Shown here piece by piece: positions 15,368-24,562 of a DNA stretch of 64,000 nucleotides. This DNA is from ATZT02 sp964655115 (GTDB lineage: Bacteria; Actinomycetota; Actinomycetes; S36-B12; UBA5976). Position 1 is the stretch's first letter; each line of letters starts with the position of its first letter. The translations under genes and the position numbers were made by a program. The notes under the pieces are model-generated. The model saw nothing but the letters and a program-made list of their open reading frames with translations. It was not told where the DNA came from and made no database searches. The stretch covers positions 1 to 64,000 of the forward strand of contig CAZZKM010000001.1 in NCBI GenBank assembly GCA_964655115.1, written 5' to 3'.

Positions 15368-16893
15368 ATCCACTTACTAAACCACATTCGGGCTAACCAT
15401 TCATCTTTTGGTAACGAAATGGCTGTCCAAATTGGATAGAAATAAATAGACAAAATAGTTGCAGCTACTAAAAGACTAATTCCAATTAAGTAAAAAGTTT
15501 TTAAAGATTGACCTCTTACAATCAAACCTTGATAAATAAGATTTGCAATATAGGAAATTGCAATAACCAAAAATGGTAAGAAAGAAATTGCATAAAAATA
15601 AAACATAGTTCTTTCTGGCAAAATTAGCCAAGGTGCCCAACCTGCTAAAAATAGAAAAACAATCGTGCCCGATCTCCAATTTCTAGATCTTAAGAAATTT
15701 AAAAGTAGCAATAAAAGTGCTAAAACTGAAACCCACCAAATTAAAGGATTTCCAATTGCTAAAACTTCTTGCGCACAATTACTACTTGCACAATTTGGCA
15801 AATTTTCTTTATAAAAAAATGAAGTTGGTCTATAAAGAATAGGCCAAGTTAAAGCATAAGATTCATAGCTGTGATCAGTTGTTAAATTGATATGAAAATT
15901 CCAAATTTGATCGTGATATCTGTATAGAGCGGTTAAAATTTGTTCCCAGTTATTAAAGACTGAAGTACTTTCTGAAATTGCTCGACCCCATCCTTCATCA
16001 GATCTAATCCAGCCAAACCAAGAAAAAATGTAAGTAATAAATGCCACAAAAATCATTTGAAAAGTTAACAGCCAAGAATCAAAAATAATAGATCCTAAAA
16101 TTGGATTTTTTGCTCTACGAAGCTTTCTAAATGAAATATCCCAAATTAATATAAGTAGTAAAACTGCTGCCAAATACCAAAGTGCATTCCATTTAGTAGC
16201 AATGGCAAGACCAAAAAATATTCCAGCAAGATATCTCCAAGGATGCCAAGTCCATATTCCGCCAAATTTTGATTCTGAATCTAAATTTCTACTGATTCTG
16301 CTTCGTGAATGATCTCTATCTAATAGGACACACCAAATTCCTAACATTAAAAAAGTTGCCATGATTCCATCAAGAAGGGCAGTTCTACTCATCACAATTG
16401 CTAAACCATCAATTGCAATTAAAAATCCTGCTAAAGATCCAAACCAAATTGAACGAATTAATCTAATTGCAACTCTTGTTGTAACTAAAACTAAAAGTGT
16501 TCCCATCACTGCAACACCAATTCGCCAACCAAAAGAATTTAATCCACCAATTTGTTCACCTAATGCAATTACCCATTTACCCATTGGAGGATGAGCAACA
16601 AATGAACCAGATGATTCAAAAACATCTGTTCGACCTTGCAAAATTAATTGATCTGCATTTTCTACAGCAGTTCTTTCATAACCATTTTTTAGAATCGCAT
16701 AAGCATCTTTAACGTAATAAGTTTCGTCAAAAACAATGTCATTGGGCTGGTTTAATCTGGGCCATCTAACTAAAGCTGCGATTGCGGTGACTAAAAAAGT
16801 TAGGCCCCAACTAATTAAATTCCTGCCAGGCATGACATCAACTAACTCATTGGTTTTATGAATATCTCTACTTACTCGAGCATGCGCCGGCAT
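15364..16893 (-). CDS. pmt: Protein O-mannosyltransferase, GT39 (Pmt)
   Basis: About 509 residues with around ten transmembrane helices. It transfers mannose from polyprenyl-phosphate-mannose to exported proteins. The catalytic Asp-Glu is in NDIVFDETYYVKDAYAIL in the first extracytoplasmic loop; HPPMGKWVIALGE and GWRIGVAVMGTLLV follow, as in Rv1002c and yeast PMTs. The C-terminal half contains several Trp/aromatic-rich hydrophobic segments. The start is taken as ATG 16893 (GGGA 6 bases upstream); a GTG at 16905 adds 4 residues. Divergent from rsmI, as in Mycobacterium (Rv1002c/Rv1003). Confidence 0.92.
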   Translation of the reverse strand: MPAHARVSRDIHKTNELVDVMPGRNLISWGLTFLVTAIAALVRWPRLNQPNDIVFDETYYVKDAYAILKNGYERTAVENADQLILQGRTDVFESSGSFVAHPPMGKWVIALGEQIGGLNSFGWRIGVAVMGTLLVLVTTRVAIRLIRSIWFGSLAGFLIAIDGLAIVMSRTALLDGIMATFLMLGIWCVLLDRDHSRSRISRNLDSESKFGGIWTWHPWRYLAGIFFGLAIATKWNALWYLAAVLLLILIWDISFRKLRRAKNPILGSIIFDSWLLTFQMIFVAFITYIFSWFGWIRSDEGWGRAISESTSVFNNWEQILTALYRYHDQIWNFHINLTTDHSYESYALTWPILYRPTSFFYKENLPNCASSNCAQEVLAIGNPLIWWVSVLALLLLLLNFLRSRNWRSGTIVFLFLAGWAPWLILPERTMFYFYAISFLPFLVIAISYIANLIYQGLIVRGQSLKTFYLIGISLLVAATILSIYFYPIWTAISLPKDEWLARMWFSKWI

Positions 16894-16950
16894 ATTTTGT
16901 CCCACGACTCAAAAGATTACGACCAAGATAAACCTGAAAGGATTAAGGCT

Positions 16951-17793
16951 ATGAGTGGCGGGCAATTAATTTTGGCGGCAACGCCATTGGGCAATGCTTT
17001 AGATGCTTCAAGCCGTTTGATTCAAGCCCTTTCAACCGCAGACATTATTGCTGCTGAAGATACTCGAAAAGCAAGACGTCTATTTCAAGATCTAAACCTG
17101 GATATAAAAGCATTAGTCATTTCACTATTTGAAGAAAACGAAATAGAGAAAATTCCAGATCTAATTTCCAAATTAAAAGAAGGTAAAACCATAGTTGTTA
17201 TTTCTGATGCCGGAACTCCTGCAATAAGTGATCCAGGATTTAAATTAATTAATAAAGCAATTGATGAAAATATTTCAATAACAGTTTTACCTGGCCCAAG
17301 TGCAGTTACTTCCGCATTAGTTTTATCAGGTTTACCTACAGATAGATTTTCATTTGAAGGATTTATTCCTCGAAAAGGAAAAGAAAGAACAGAAATATTA
17401 AATAATTTAAACAAAGAATCTAGAACGATGGTTCTATTTGAATCTCCTCGAAGAACAAAAGAAACTCTTGAAGATATTTTAGAAATAGTTGGAGAAAATA
17501 GAAAAGCAGCTGTAGTAAGAGAAATTTCAAAAACTTATGAAGAAGTCATTAGAGGAACAATAAAAGAATTAGTTACGTGGGCCACAAATACTGAAGTATT
17601 GGGAGAAATTACTTTAGTAATTTCAGGTATTGATAATTCAAAAAAACCTGAAGTAGATGATGCTGCAATCAAAAGTGTTAAAGACTTAGTTTCAAAAGGA
17701 ATGAGTTTTAAAGACGCAGTTTCAGAAATTTCAACACAACGAGGATTGTCTAGAAGCAAACTTTATGAAGCATCTCTAAGATTAGATTCATGA
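16951..17793 (+). CDS. rsmI: 16S rRNA (cytidine1402-2'-O)-methyltransferase
   Basis: 280 residues, tetrapyrrole-methylase fold. RsmI methylates C1402 in the ribosomal decoding centre. It begins GGQLILAATPLGNALDASSR, with IIAAEDTRKARRLF, VVISDAGTPAISDPGF, VLPGPSAVTSALVLSGLPTDRFSFEGF and RTMVLFESPRRTKETL, all family signatures. The ATG at 16951 is chosen because GAAAGGA ends 8 bases upstream and the protein then starts where homologues do; the frame is open 93 bases further upstream. The stop overlaps metG by 4 bases, so it heads the rsmI-metG-tatD-rsmA-ispE operon. Confidence 0.95.
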   Translation: MSGGQLILAATPLGNALDASSRLIQALSTADIIAAEDTRKARRLFQDLNLDIKALVISLFEENEIEKIPDLISKLKEGKTIVVISDAGTPAISDPGFKLINKAIDENISITVLPGPSAVTSALVLSGLPTDRFSFEGFIPRKGKERTEILNNLNKESRTMVLFESPRRTKETLEDILEIVGENRKAAVVREISKTYEEVIRGTIKELVTWATNTEVLGEITLVISGIDNSKKPEVDDAAIKSVKDLVSKGMSFKDAVSEISTQRGLSRSKLYEASLRLDS

Positions 17794-19376
17794 GTAGCAA
17801 AGATACTTTCTATTTAGCAACACCTATTTACTATGTAAATGATGCTCCTCACATTGGTCATGCCTACACCACAACAGCAGGAGATGTTTTAACTCGCTGG
17901 AGAAGACAACGTGGTGAAAAAGTTTGGTTTCTAACAGGAACAGATGAACACGGCACAAAAGTTCAAAGAACAGCAGAAGCAAATAATTTTAAACCACAAG
18001 ATTGGGCAGATAAATTAGTCAAAGAAGCATGGCTTCCAGTTTTAGAAACAATAGATGCAGCAAATGACGATTTCATCAGAACAACTTCTGAAAAACATAA
18101 AGTTGCGGTACAAAAGTTTTGGCAGTTAGTTAAAGATCGTGGGTTTATTTATGAAGGAAGTTACGAAGGACCTTATTGCGTAGGTTGCGAAGAATTTAAA
18201 CTTCCCGGAGATTTAAAAATAGAAAATGGACAAGAACTTTGTCCCATACATTCAAAACCAGTGGAGATGTTGAAAGAAAAGAATTGGTTTTTTAAACTAA
18301 AAGAGTTTCAACAACCATTAATTGATCACTTCACAAAAAATCCTCAAGCAATACAACCTCAATCTGCCTATAACGAAGTTATGTCATTTTTAAAACAAGG
18401 CTTAGAAGATATTTCTATGTCTAGATCAGCAGTGTCTTGGGGAATTGATTTACCTTGGGATAAAAATCAAGTTGTTTATGTTTGGTTTGATGCATTACTT
18501 AATTACGCAACAGCAACAGGATTTGGAGCAGAAAATAATTCAAATGATGCAAAATTATTTGAAAAAGTTTGGCCAATAGATGTAAATCTTGTCGGTAAAG
18601 ATATTTTGCGATTTCATGCAGTGTATTGGCCAGCCATGTTGATGGCAGCAGGATTAGAACCAGCTAAATGCGTATTTGCTCATGGATGGTTATTAGTTGG
18701 TGGAGAAAAAATGAGCAAAACAAAATTAACAGGAATAGCACCTTCTCAAATTGTTGATTATGTAGGTTCAGACGCATTTCGTTATTACTTTTTATCTGCA
18801 ATTAGATTTGGTCAAGATGGATCTTTTTCTTGGGAAGATTTAACTGCAAGATACACCGCAGAATTAGCAAATGGTCTAGGAAATCTTGCTTCAAGATTAG
18901 CTGCCATGGTGGAAAAATATTTTGATTCAACAATTCCTCAACCTGAAGCCTTAAATGATAAAGATCAAATAATCGTTGAAATTATTAAGAAATCAAGCCT
19001 GGAAGCAGATGAAGCCATGTGCAAACTTGATTTCTCTGAAGGTATTTTGGCAATTAAAAAAATTGTGGATGCAGCAAATCTTTATGTAACTGAACAGGAA
19101 CCATGGAAATTAGCTAAAGATGAAGCAAATAAGGATCGTTTAGCCACTGTTCTTTATTGTGTAGCAGAAGCACTTCGTGCCATTTCTGTTTTGTATCACC
19201 CAGTTATGCCAAAAGCTACTGAAAAAATTTGGAACATAATTGGTGCTCATGACTCTATTGGGAAAATAAGTGAGCAAAAGATTTCAGAAGTTGGAACTTG
19301 GGCAAAATTACCTGTGGGAAGTAAAGTCACAAAAGGTGAAGCAGTTTTCCCAAGACTAGCTGAAGATGAACAATAA
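17790..19376 (+). CDS. metG: Methionyl-tRNA synthetase
   Basis: 528 residues, class I aminoacyl-tRNA synthetase that charges both initiator and elongator tRNA-Met. HIGH appears as DAPHIGHAYTTTAGD and KMSKS as GEKMSKTKL. A zinc-binding insertion (CVGCEEF.., LCPIHSKPVEML) lies between the Rossmann halves, and the anticodon-binding alpha-helical domain forms the C-terminal 150 residues. There is no C-terminal EMAP/Trbp111 domain, which is normal for short actinobacterial MetRS. It overlaps rsmI by 4 bases and tatD by 11 bases. Confidence 0.97.
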   Translation: MSSKDTFYLATPIYYVNDAPHIGHAYTTTAGDVLTRWRRQRGEKVWFLTGTDEHGTKVQRTAEANNFKPQDWADKLVKEAWLPVLETIDAANDDFIRTTSEKHKVAVQKFWQLVKDRGFIYEGSYEGPYCVGCEEFKLPGDLKIENGQELCPIHSKPVEMLKEKNWFFKLKEFQQPLIDHFTKNPQAIQPQSAYNEVMSFLKQGLEDISMSRSAVSWGIDLPWDKNQVVYVWFDALLNYATATGFGAENNSNDAKLFEKVWPIDVNLVGKDILRFHAVYWPAMLMAAGLEPAKCVFAHGWLLVGGEKMSKTKLTGIAPSQIVDYVGSDAFRYYFLSAIRFGQDGSFSWEDLTARYTAELANGLGNLASRLAAMVEKYFDSTIPQPEALNDKDQIIVEIIKKSSLEADEAMCKLDFSEGILAIKKIVDAANLYVTEQEPWKLAKDEANKDRLATVLYCVAEALRAISVLYHPVMPKATEKIWNIIGAHDSIGKISEQKISEVGTWAKLPVGSKVTKGEAVFPRLAEDEQ

Positions 19377-20259
19377 AGATAACGGTTTAAGAGCAAGAAA
19401 AGATTTTGGTGTGACTGAATCTAAAAAAACAAATTATCCACCACTGCCAGAAAAATTACCTGCCACAACAATTGATTCGCATTGTCATTTAGATATCGAA
19501 GATAAAGATATTTTCTTAAGTGTTGAGGATGCGTTAGAAAAGGCAGCTTCGGTTGGAATTACTGGAATAGTTCAAGTAGGAGTTGATGTTCCAAGTTCTA
19601 AATGGGCTGTAAAGACGGCAAAAGAATTTTCCCAAGTCCATGCAACGGTTGCTCTTCATCCAAATGATGCACCTCTTATTGCATTAGAAAAAAGTCCCAG
19701 TGCTCTTGATGAAGCAATTTCAGAAATTGAAGACTTAGCAAAAGATGATGTAGTTAAAGCAATTGGTGAAACAGGAGTTGATTTCTTTAGAACCGGTCAA
19801 GAAGGAAGAGATTATCAAGAGTATTCATTTAGAAAACATATTCAAATTGCAAATAAATTCAATAAACCGGTAATGGTTCATGATCGAGATGCTCACCAAG
19901 ATGCTTTGAGAATTTTAGATGAAGAAGAAGCTAATCAAGTTATTTTTCATTGCTATTCAGCAGATGCAGATTTTGCCAAAGAATTAGTTAAAAGAGGTTG
20001 GTATTTATCTTTTGCTGGAACTTGTACATTTAAAAATGCACAAAATTTAAGAGACGCTCTCAAAGTAACGCCATTAGAAAATGTTTTAGTAGAAACTGAT
20101 GCACCATTTTTGACTCCCATGCCATATCGGGGATATCCCAATGCTTCATTCATGATTCCCTTAACTTTGCAAACAATGGCCCAGGAAATGAAGGTTGATC
20201 TTTTAACTATCACTAATGCCACTAGAAATAATGCTGAAAAATTATTTGGAAAATTCTAG
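19366..20259 (+). CDS. tatD: TatD-family metal-dependent hydrolase
   Basis: 297 residues, TIM-barrel metal-dependent DNase/hydrolase. Metal ligands sit in TIDSHCHLD (start of barrel, about residue 38), AIGETGVDFF (bridging Glu), MVHDRDA, VIFHCYSAD and LVETDAPFLTP. The first 35 residues are polar and have no counterpart in the core domain; GTG at 19411 (VTESKK) is a possible alternative start. In Mycobacterium rpfB lies between tatD and rsmA; here rsmA starts on the very next base. Member of the rsmI-ispE operon. Confidence 0.93.
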   Translation: MNNKDNGLRARKDFGVTESKKTNYPPLPEKLPATTIDSHCHLDIEDKDIFLSVEDALEKAASVGITGIVQVGVDVPSSKWAVKTAKEFSQVHATVALHPNDAPLIALEKSPSALDEAISEIEDLAKDDVVKAIGETGVDFFRTGQEGRDYQEYSFRKHIQIANKFNKPVMVHDRDAHQDALRILDEEEANQVIFHCYSADADFAKELVKRGWYLSFAGTCTFKNAQNLRDALKVTPLENVLVETDAPFLTPMPYRGYPNASFMIPLTLQTMAQEMKVDLLTITNATRNNAEKLFGKF

Positions 20260-21135
20260 ATGGCTAATCAGTTATTAACTGCTTCAGAAATAAGAGAATT
20301 AGCTAAATCATTAGATTTAAAACCAACAAAAAAACTTGGACAAAACTTTGTCATTGACCAAAACACTGTTGAAAAAATTGTTAAAGTTGCTCAAGTAGAT
20401 AGTTCTTGTCATGTTCTTGAAATTGGACCTGGTCTTGGTTCACTAACTCTTGCCTTACTTCAAGCAAAAGCAAAAGTTAGCGCTGTAGAAATTGATGAAA
20501 GATTAGCCAAATTATTACCAAAAACTGCTGAAAGTAAAGGCTTTAAACCAGAAAACTTAAAAGTTATAAATAAAGACGCTTTGCAAATAAAACAATCAGA
20601 TATTTCAGATTCACCTAATGTTTTAGTAGCAAATCTTCCTTATAACGTTTCAGTCCCTGTAATTTTGCATATTTTGGAAAACTTTCCAAGTATTACTAAA
20701 TATTTAGTTATGGTTCAATCAGAAGTTGCAGAACGATTGGCAAGTAAACCTGGCTCAAAAACTTATGGGTCTCCAAGTGTAAAAGTGCAATGGTATGCCA
20801 AAGTCAAAAAATCATTTGCAATTTCAAGAAATGTATTTTGGCCCATTCCAAATGTTGATTCAGACCTAGTTGAAATAGAAAGAGTAAAAAAGATAGATGA
20901 ATCAATAAAAAATGAGCTTTTCAAAGTTATTGATTTAGCCTTTGAACAAAGAAGAAAAATGCTTCGTTCTGCATTAAGTTCAGTTTGTGGAGGAAGTGAA
21001 AAAGCTTCTAATTTACTTCAAAGTGCAAACATTGACCCACAACTTCGTGGGGAAGCTTTATCGGTAGATGACTATGTGCGATTGACTAATGTTATGAAAA
21101 AAAGTGGTTTATTAACAACCGTTAAAAAATCATGA
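20260..21135 (+). CDS. rsmA: 16S rRNA (adenine1518-N6/adenine1519-N6)-dimethyltransferase
   Basis: 291 residues (KsgA). Dimethylates two adjacent adenines at the 3' end of 16S rRNA during late small-subunit assembly. Rossmann methylase motifs are PTKKLGQNFVIDQN, VLEIGPGLGSLTLALL, AVEIDERLA, and the catalytic VANLPYNVSVPVI, followed by MVQSEVAERL and the C-terminal FEQRRKMLRSAL. Length is normal. It starts on the base after the tatD stop and overlaps ispE by 4 bases. Confidence 0.97.
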   Translation: MANQLLTASEIRELAKSLDLKPTKKLGQNFVIDQNTVEKIVKVAQVDSSCHVLEIGPGLGSLTLALLQAKAKVSAVEIDERLAKLLPKTAESKGFKPENLKVINKDALQIKQSDISDSPNVLVANLPYNVSVPVILHILENFPSITKYLVMVQSEVAERLASKPGSKTYGSPSVKVQWYAKVKKSFAISRNVFWPIPNVDSDLVEIERVKKIDESIKNELFKVIDLAFEQRRKMLRSALSSVCGGSEKASNLLQSANIDPQLRGEALSVDDYVRLTNVMKKSGLLTTVKKS

Positions 21136-22061
21136 CAGCTGCAATCCAAGATTTAGCACCAAAGCATTGCACTGTAAAAGTTCCTGCCAAAATTAATCTT
21201 TCTTTAAAAGTTGCCCCTCTTGGCGAAGATGGATTTCATGAATTAGCAACTGTATTTCACGCTGTTTCTATTTATGACGAAGTCACAATTAGCAAAGTAA
21301 GACCTGGGCAAGAAGAAATTTCTGTGGCCGGTAGTGATTCGGATAAAGTTCCTACAAATAAAGATAATTTAGTTACTAAAGCAATTACTGAAATTGCCAA
21401 ACATGTTAATCAACCAATTCATTCAAGAGTTCATATTAATAAATCAATTCCTATTGCTGGAGGAATGGCCGGTGGTAGTGCTGATGCAGCTGCCACCATT
21501 TTAGGAATTAATCATTTATGGGAATTTCATTTAACAATTGATGAATTAAATCAAATAGCTGCCAAAGTTGGTTCTGATGTGCCATTTTTATTACATGGTA
21601 ATACTGCTTTAGGTTATGGCAGAGGAGAACAATTAACTCCAGTACTTCATAGAAATTCACTTCATTGGGTAATTGCAACTAGTAATTATGGTTTATCAAC
21701 TCCAGAAGTTTATGCAGAATTTGATCACTTAACTAAAGATAAAGAATTAGAAGATCCAGAAATTTCATTAGAACTTTTAAAAGCATTAGCTGCTGGAGAT
21801 CCAAATGAAGTTGCAAATAATTTAATTAATGATTTACAACCTGCAGCAATTTCATTAAAACCAGAATTAAGAAGACTGCTTCGAGCAGGAGAAGATGCGG
21901 GAGCATTAAAAGGAATAGTTTCAGGATCTGGACCAACATGTGTGTTTCTTTGTTTTGATGACACAGCTGCATCAGATATTGCAATTGATTTATTAAGCAG
22001 TGGTACTTGCAAACAAGCAGTTACTGCATATGGCCCAGTGCCAGGAGCAAGAATTAAATAG
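21132..22061 (+). CDS. ispE: 4-diphosphocytidyl-2-C-methyl-D-erythritol kinase
   Basis: 309 residues, GHMP kinase acting in the non-mevalonate isoprenoid pathway; the window also encodes ispH, the last step. Signatures are VKVPAKINLSLKVAP at the N-terminus, the ATP loop PIAGGMAGGSADAAATI, KVGSDVPFLL, and the C-terminal GIVSGSGPTCVFLC. It is the last gene of the rsmI operon and its 3' end overlaps the convergent TetR gene by 8 bases. Confidence 0.97.
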   Translation: MTAAIQDLAPKHCTVKVPAKINLSLKVAPLGEDGFHELATVFHAVSIYDEVTISKVRPGQEEISVAGSDSDKVPTNKDNLVTKAITEIAKHVNQPIHSRVHINKSIPIAGGMAGGSADAAATILGINHLWEFHLTIDELNQIAAKVGSDVPFLLHGNTALGYGRGEQLTPVLHRNSLHWVIATSNYGLSTPEVYAEFDHLTKDKELEDPEISLELLKALAAGDPNEVANNLINDLQPAAISLKPELRRLLRAGEDAGALKGIVSGSGPTCVFLCFDDTAASDIAIDLLSSGTCKQAVTAYGPVPGARIK

Positions 22062-22815
22062 TTTTTTGAGTTTTTAAAGTTGGTTTTGCTTGTAAATCTG
22101 TCAAACCATTCCACACAAAGTTAACGACTTGGGCAACAATCTCATCTTTTGAGACATGTCTTTCTTCTTGCCACCATTGACCACTTAATGCCACTGAGCC
22201 AACTAAAGTTCTGGCATAAATTCCTGCAGATTTTCTAGGTAAACCGTATTTATCAAAAGCATTTCCTAATACAGATTCACATTTATCAACAATGTCATTA
22301 ACTAATCCTGAATAAGCTCCTGCGCCTTGCGCAGCTGGAGCATCTTTAATTAAAACTCGATAACCATCTGGATGTTCATCGATGTAGGTAAAGAATGCAT
22401 AAACTGCTTGTTCCAACATTTCTCTTGGATGACCACTTTCCATATTTGAAATCACAGTTCTTAATAATTCTCTTGTTTCTCGATCAAGAATTACTGCATA
22501 CAAACCTTCTTTGCTTCCAAAGTGTTCATAAATTACTGGTTTTGAAACTAAAGCAAATTGAGCAATTTCTTCAACTGAAACTGCTTCATAACCTTTTTCT
22601 GCAAATAAATGTCTTGCCACATTAATTAATTGTTCGCGTCTTTCAATTCCGCTCATACGAACGCGACCTGCTTCGCGTTCTACTTCTAATGCAGCCTTGG
22701 CAATTCTTTCTCTGGCTTTAACGTTTTCTTTCTGCATTTTTTCTTGTGCTTTGAGTAATTTTTTGGCAGCTTTTAACTCATCTTTTGTAGGTTCACTCGT
22801 TGAATTGGTAGGCAC
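22054..22815 (-). CDS. TetR/AcrR-family transcriptional regulator with charged N-terminal extension
   Basis: 253 residues. An unusual 50-residue, Lys/Glu-rich, probably helical N-terminus precedes the TetR HTH at about 58-105 (RREQLINVARHLFAEKGYEAVSVEEIAQ, then SKPVIYEHFGSKEGL). The ligand-binding C-terminal part contains no recognisable effector signature. Its position between ispE and glmU parallels Rv1019. The start is GTG at 22815; TAGCGT lies 6 bases upstream and no ribosome-binding site is close, consistent with a leaderless mRNA. Target genes unknown. Confidence 0.88.
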   Translation of the reverse strand: MPTNSTSEPTKDELKAAKKLLKAQEKMQKENVKARERIAKAALEVEREAGRVRMSGIERREQLINVARHLFAEKGYEAVSVEEIAQFALVSKPVIYEHFGSKEGLYAVILDRETRELLRTVISNMESGHPREMLEQAVYAFFTYIDEHPDGYRVLIKDAPAAQGAGAYSGLVNDIVDKCESVLGNAFDKYGLPRKSAGIYARTLVGSVALSGQWWQEERHVSKDEIVAQVVNFVWNGLTDLQAKPTLKTQKTI

Positions 22816-22894
22816 AACTCAACGCTACCTCCCGTAATGGTTAGGCTTGTGCGAGCGTTGCTTTTTCTGCACACGAAAATAAAGTAAAAGCTAT

Positions 22895-22966
22895 TCCGGG
22901 ATCGTCTAATTGGCAGGACACCGGCCTTTGGAGCCGTGAATCGGGGTTCGAGTCCCTGTCCCGGAG
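22895..22966 (+). tRNA. tRNA-Gln(TTG)
   Basis: Cloverleaf with acceptor TCCGGGA/TCCCGGA and discriminator G, D arm GTC..GAC, anticodon loop CTTTGGA (anticodon TTG) on stem GGC/GCC, and T arm with TTCGAGT. CCA is not encoded. A run of six T follows at 22974-22979 just before glmU. Confidence 0.93.
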
Positions 22967-22987
22967 CAACACTTTTTTACTAACGAA

Positions 22988-22993
22988 TAACAT
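22988..22993 (+). promoter_or_regulatory. -10 box for a leaderless glmU mRNA
   Basis: TAACAT ends 7 bases before the GTG at 23001 and there is no Shine-Dalgarno sequence. This is the spacing expected if transcription begins at the first base of the start codon. The T-run after tRNA-Gln separates glmU from the tRNA transcript. Confidence 0.4.
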
Positions 22994-23000
22994 CTTTTAC

Positions 23001-24506
23001 GTGAGTAATTTAAATGTCGCAATTGTGTTAGCCGCTGGTGAAGGCACACGTATGAAATCTGTTTCACCAAAAGTGCTTCATGAAGTTTGCGGTTTACCAA
23101 TTTTAGGTCATGTTTTAAACACAGTTAAAGAATTAAAGCCTCAACAAAGTCTGGTGGTAATTGGGCACCAAAAAGAATTAGTTAAGCAATATATAAATAG
23201 TGAATATCCAAAAGTCCAAACTGTTGTTCAAACTAAACAATTGGGCACAGGTCATGCCGTGCAAACAGCTTTGGCAAGTTTAAAAAGTGTTAAAGGATTA
23301 GTACTAGTTTTAGCCTCGGATACTCCACTTTTAAGTAGCCAAACTTTAAACCAATTAGTAAAAGCTGCTAAATCTACAAAAGCTGCAGTTTTAACCGCAG
23401 AGTTTCCAGATCCAACAGGATATGGCCGAATAGTGAAAGAAGACGACAAAGTTTTAAGGATAGTAGAACACAAAGATGCAAGTAGTGATGAATTAGAAAT
23501 AACTGAAATAAACACAGGCGTTTATGTATTTGATGCAGATTTATTAAAACAAGCGGTCTCAAAACTTGGCAGCAATAATGCCCAAAAAGAAATCTATCTC
23601 ACAGACGTAGTTGAAGCTATAAATAATCTTAATGAGACCGTAACTGCAGTAGTTTGCGAAAACTATGTTGAAGCACTTGGCATAAATGATCAAACACAAT
23701 TAGCAGAAGTACAAAGAATTAAACAACAGCAAATCAATGAACACTGGATGCTGCAAGGGGTAACCATGCGAAATCCAGAATCAGTAATTATTGATCTTTC
23801 AGTGTCTTTAGCACAAGGAGTTTATTTAGACACCAACACTCATTTAATTGGAAACACCAGCGTTGAATCAGGATCTGTAATTGGCCCTGATTCATTAATT
23901 ACTAATTCAAAAATTGGGGAAAATACTAAAATAGTTAAATCAACACTTGATGAGGCTGTTGTTGGAAATAATTGCCAAGTTGGACCTTTTACGTATTTAA
24001 GACCTGGAACTAAATTAAAAGATGGAGTAAAAGCAGGAGCTTATGTAGAAATCAAAAACTCCACTGTAGGAGATGGTTCAAAAGTTCCACATCTTTCTTA
24101 TGTAGGTGATGCAACTATTGGCATTGAATCAAATATTGGTGCCGCCACTGTTTTTGTTAACTATGACGGACAAGAAAAACATAAAACAGTTGTAGGAAAT
24201 TATGTGAAAATTGGTTCAGACACCATGCTCATAGCACCGGTAAAAATTGGCGATGGTGCCTACACTGCAGCAGGTTCTGTAATTACCGAAAATGTTCCTG
24301 CTGGTGCTCTTGGGGTTGAAAGAACTAAACAAAGAAATATTGAAGGTTGGACAATTCGAAAAAGACCAAATTCTAAATATGCAAAATCTGTGAAAAAAGG
24401 GACTAAGAAAACCAAAACTAAGACTAAGGCCAAAGTAACCAAACAGACCAAAAAGAAAACTAAAAACGCTAAAAGACAAACCCCGCCAAAGAAGAAAAAG
24501 AAGTAA
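23001..24506 (+). CDS. glmU: Bifunctional UDP-GlcNAc pyrophosphorylase / GlcN-1-P acetyltransferase with Lys-rich tail
   Basis: 501 residues. Makes UDP-GlcNAc for peptidoglycan. The N-terminal uridylyltransferase begins NVAIVLAAGEGTRMKS; the C-terminal left-handed beta-helix acetyltransferase includes VGPFTYLRPGTKLKDGVKAGAYVEIKNS, HLSYVGDATIG and NYDGQEKHKT. From about residue 455 the sequence turns into some 45 residues of Lys/Thr-rich low complexity (KKGTKKTKTKTKAK ... PPKKKKK). Actinobacterial GlmU proteins often carry C-terminal tails, but one this basic is notable. GTG start without a ribosome-binding site; see the -10 box at 22988. Confidence 0.95.
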   Translation: MSNLNVAIVLAAGEGTRMKSVSPKVLHEVCGLPILGHVLNTVKELKPQQSLVVIGHQKELVKQYINSEYPKVQTVVQTKQLGTGHAVQTALASLKSVKGLVLVLASDTPLLSSQTLNQLVKAAKSTKAAVLTAEFPDPTGYGRIVKEDDKVLRIVEHKDASSDELEITEINTGVYVFDADLLKQAVSKLGSNNAQKEIYLTDVVEAINNLNETVTAVVCENYVEALGINDQTQLAEVQRIKQQQINEHWMLQGVTMRNPESVIIDLSVSLAQGVYLDTNTHLIGNTSVESGSVIGPDSLITNSKIGENTKIVKSTLDEAVVGNNCQVGPFTYLRPGTKLKDGVKAGAYVEIKNSTVGDGSKVPHLSYVGDATIGIESNIGAATVFVNYDGQEKHKTVVGNYVKIGSDTMLIAPVKIGDGAYTAAGSVITENVPAGALGVERTKQRNIEGWTIRKRPNSKYAKSVKKGTKKTKTKTKAKVTKQTKKKTKNAKRQTPPKKKKK

Positions 24507-24562
24507 CTGGAACAATTAGAGTTAGCACCACAGAAAAAATCTTTTAAAGAAAAGAGATTGAA

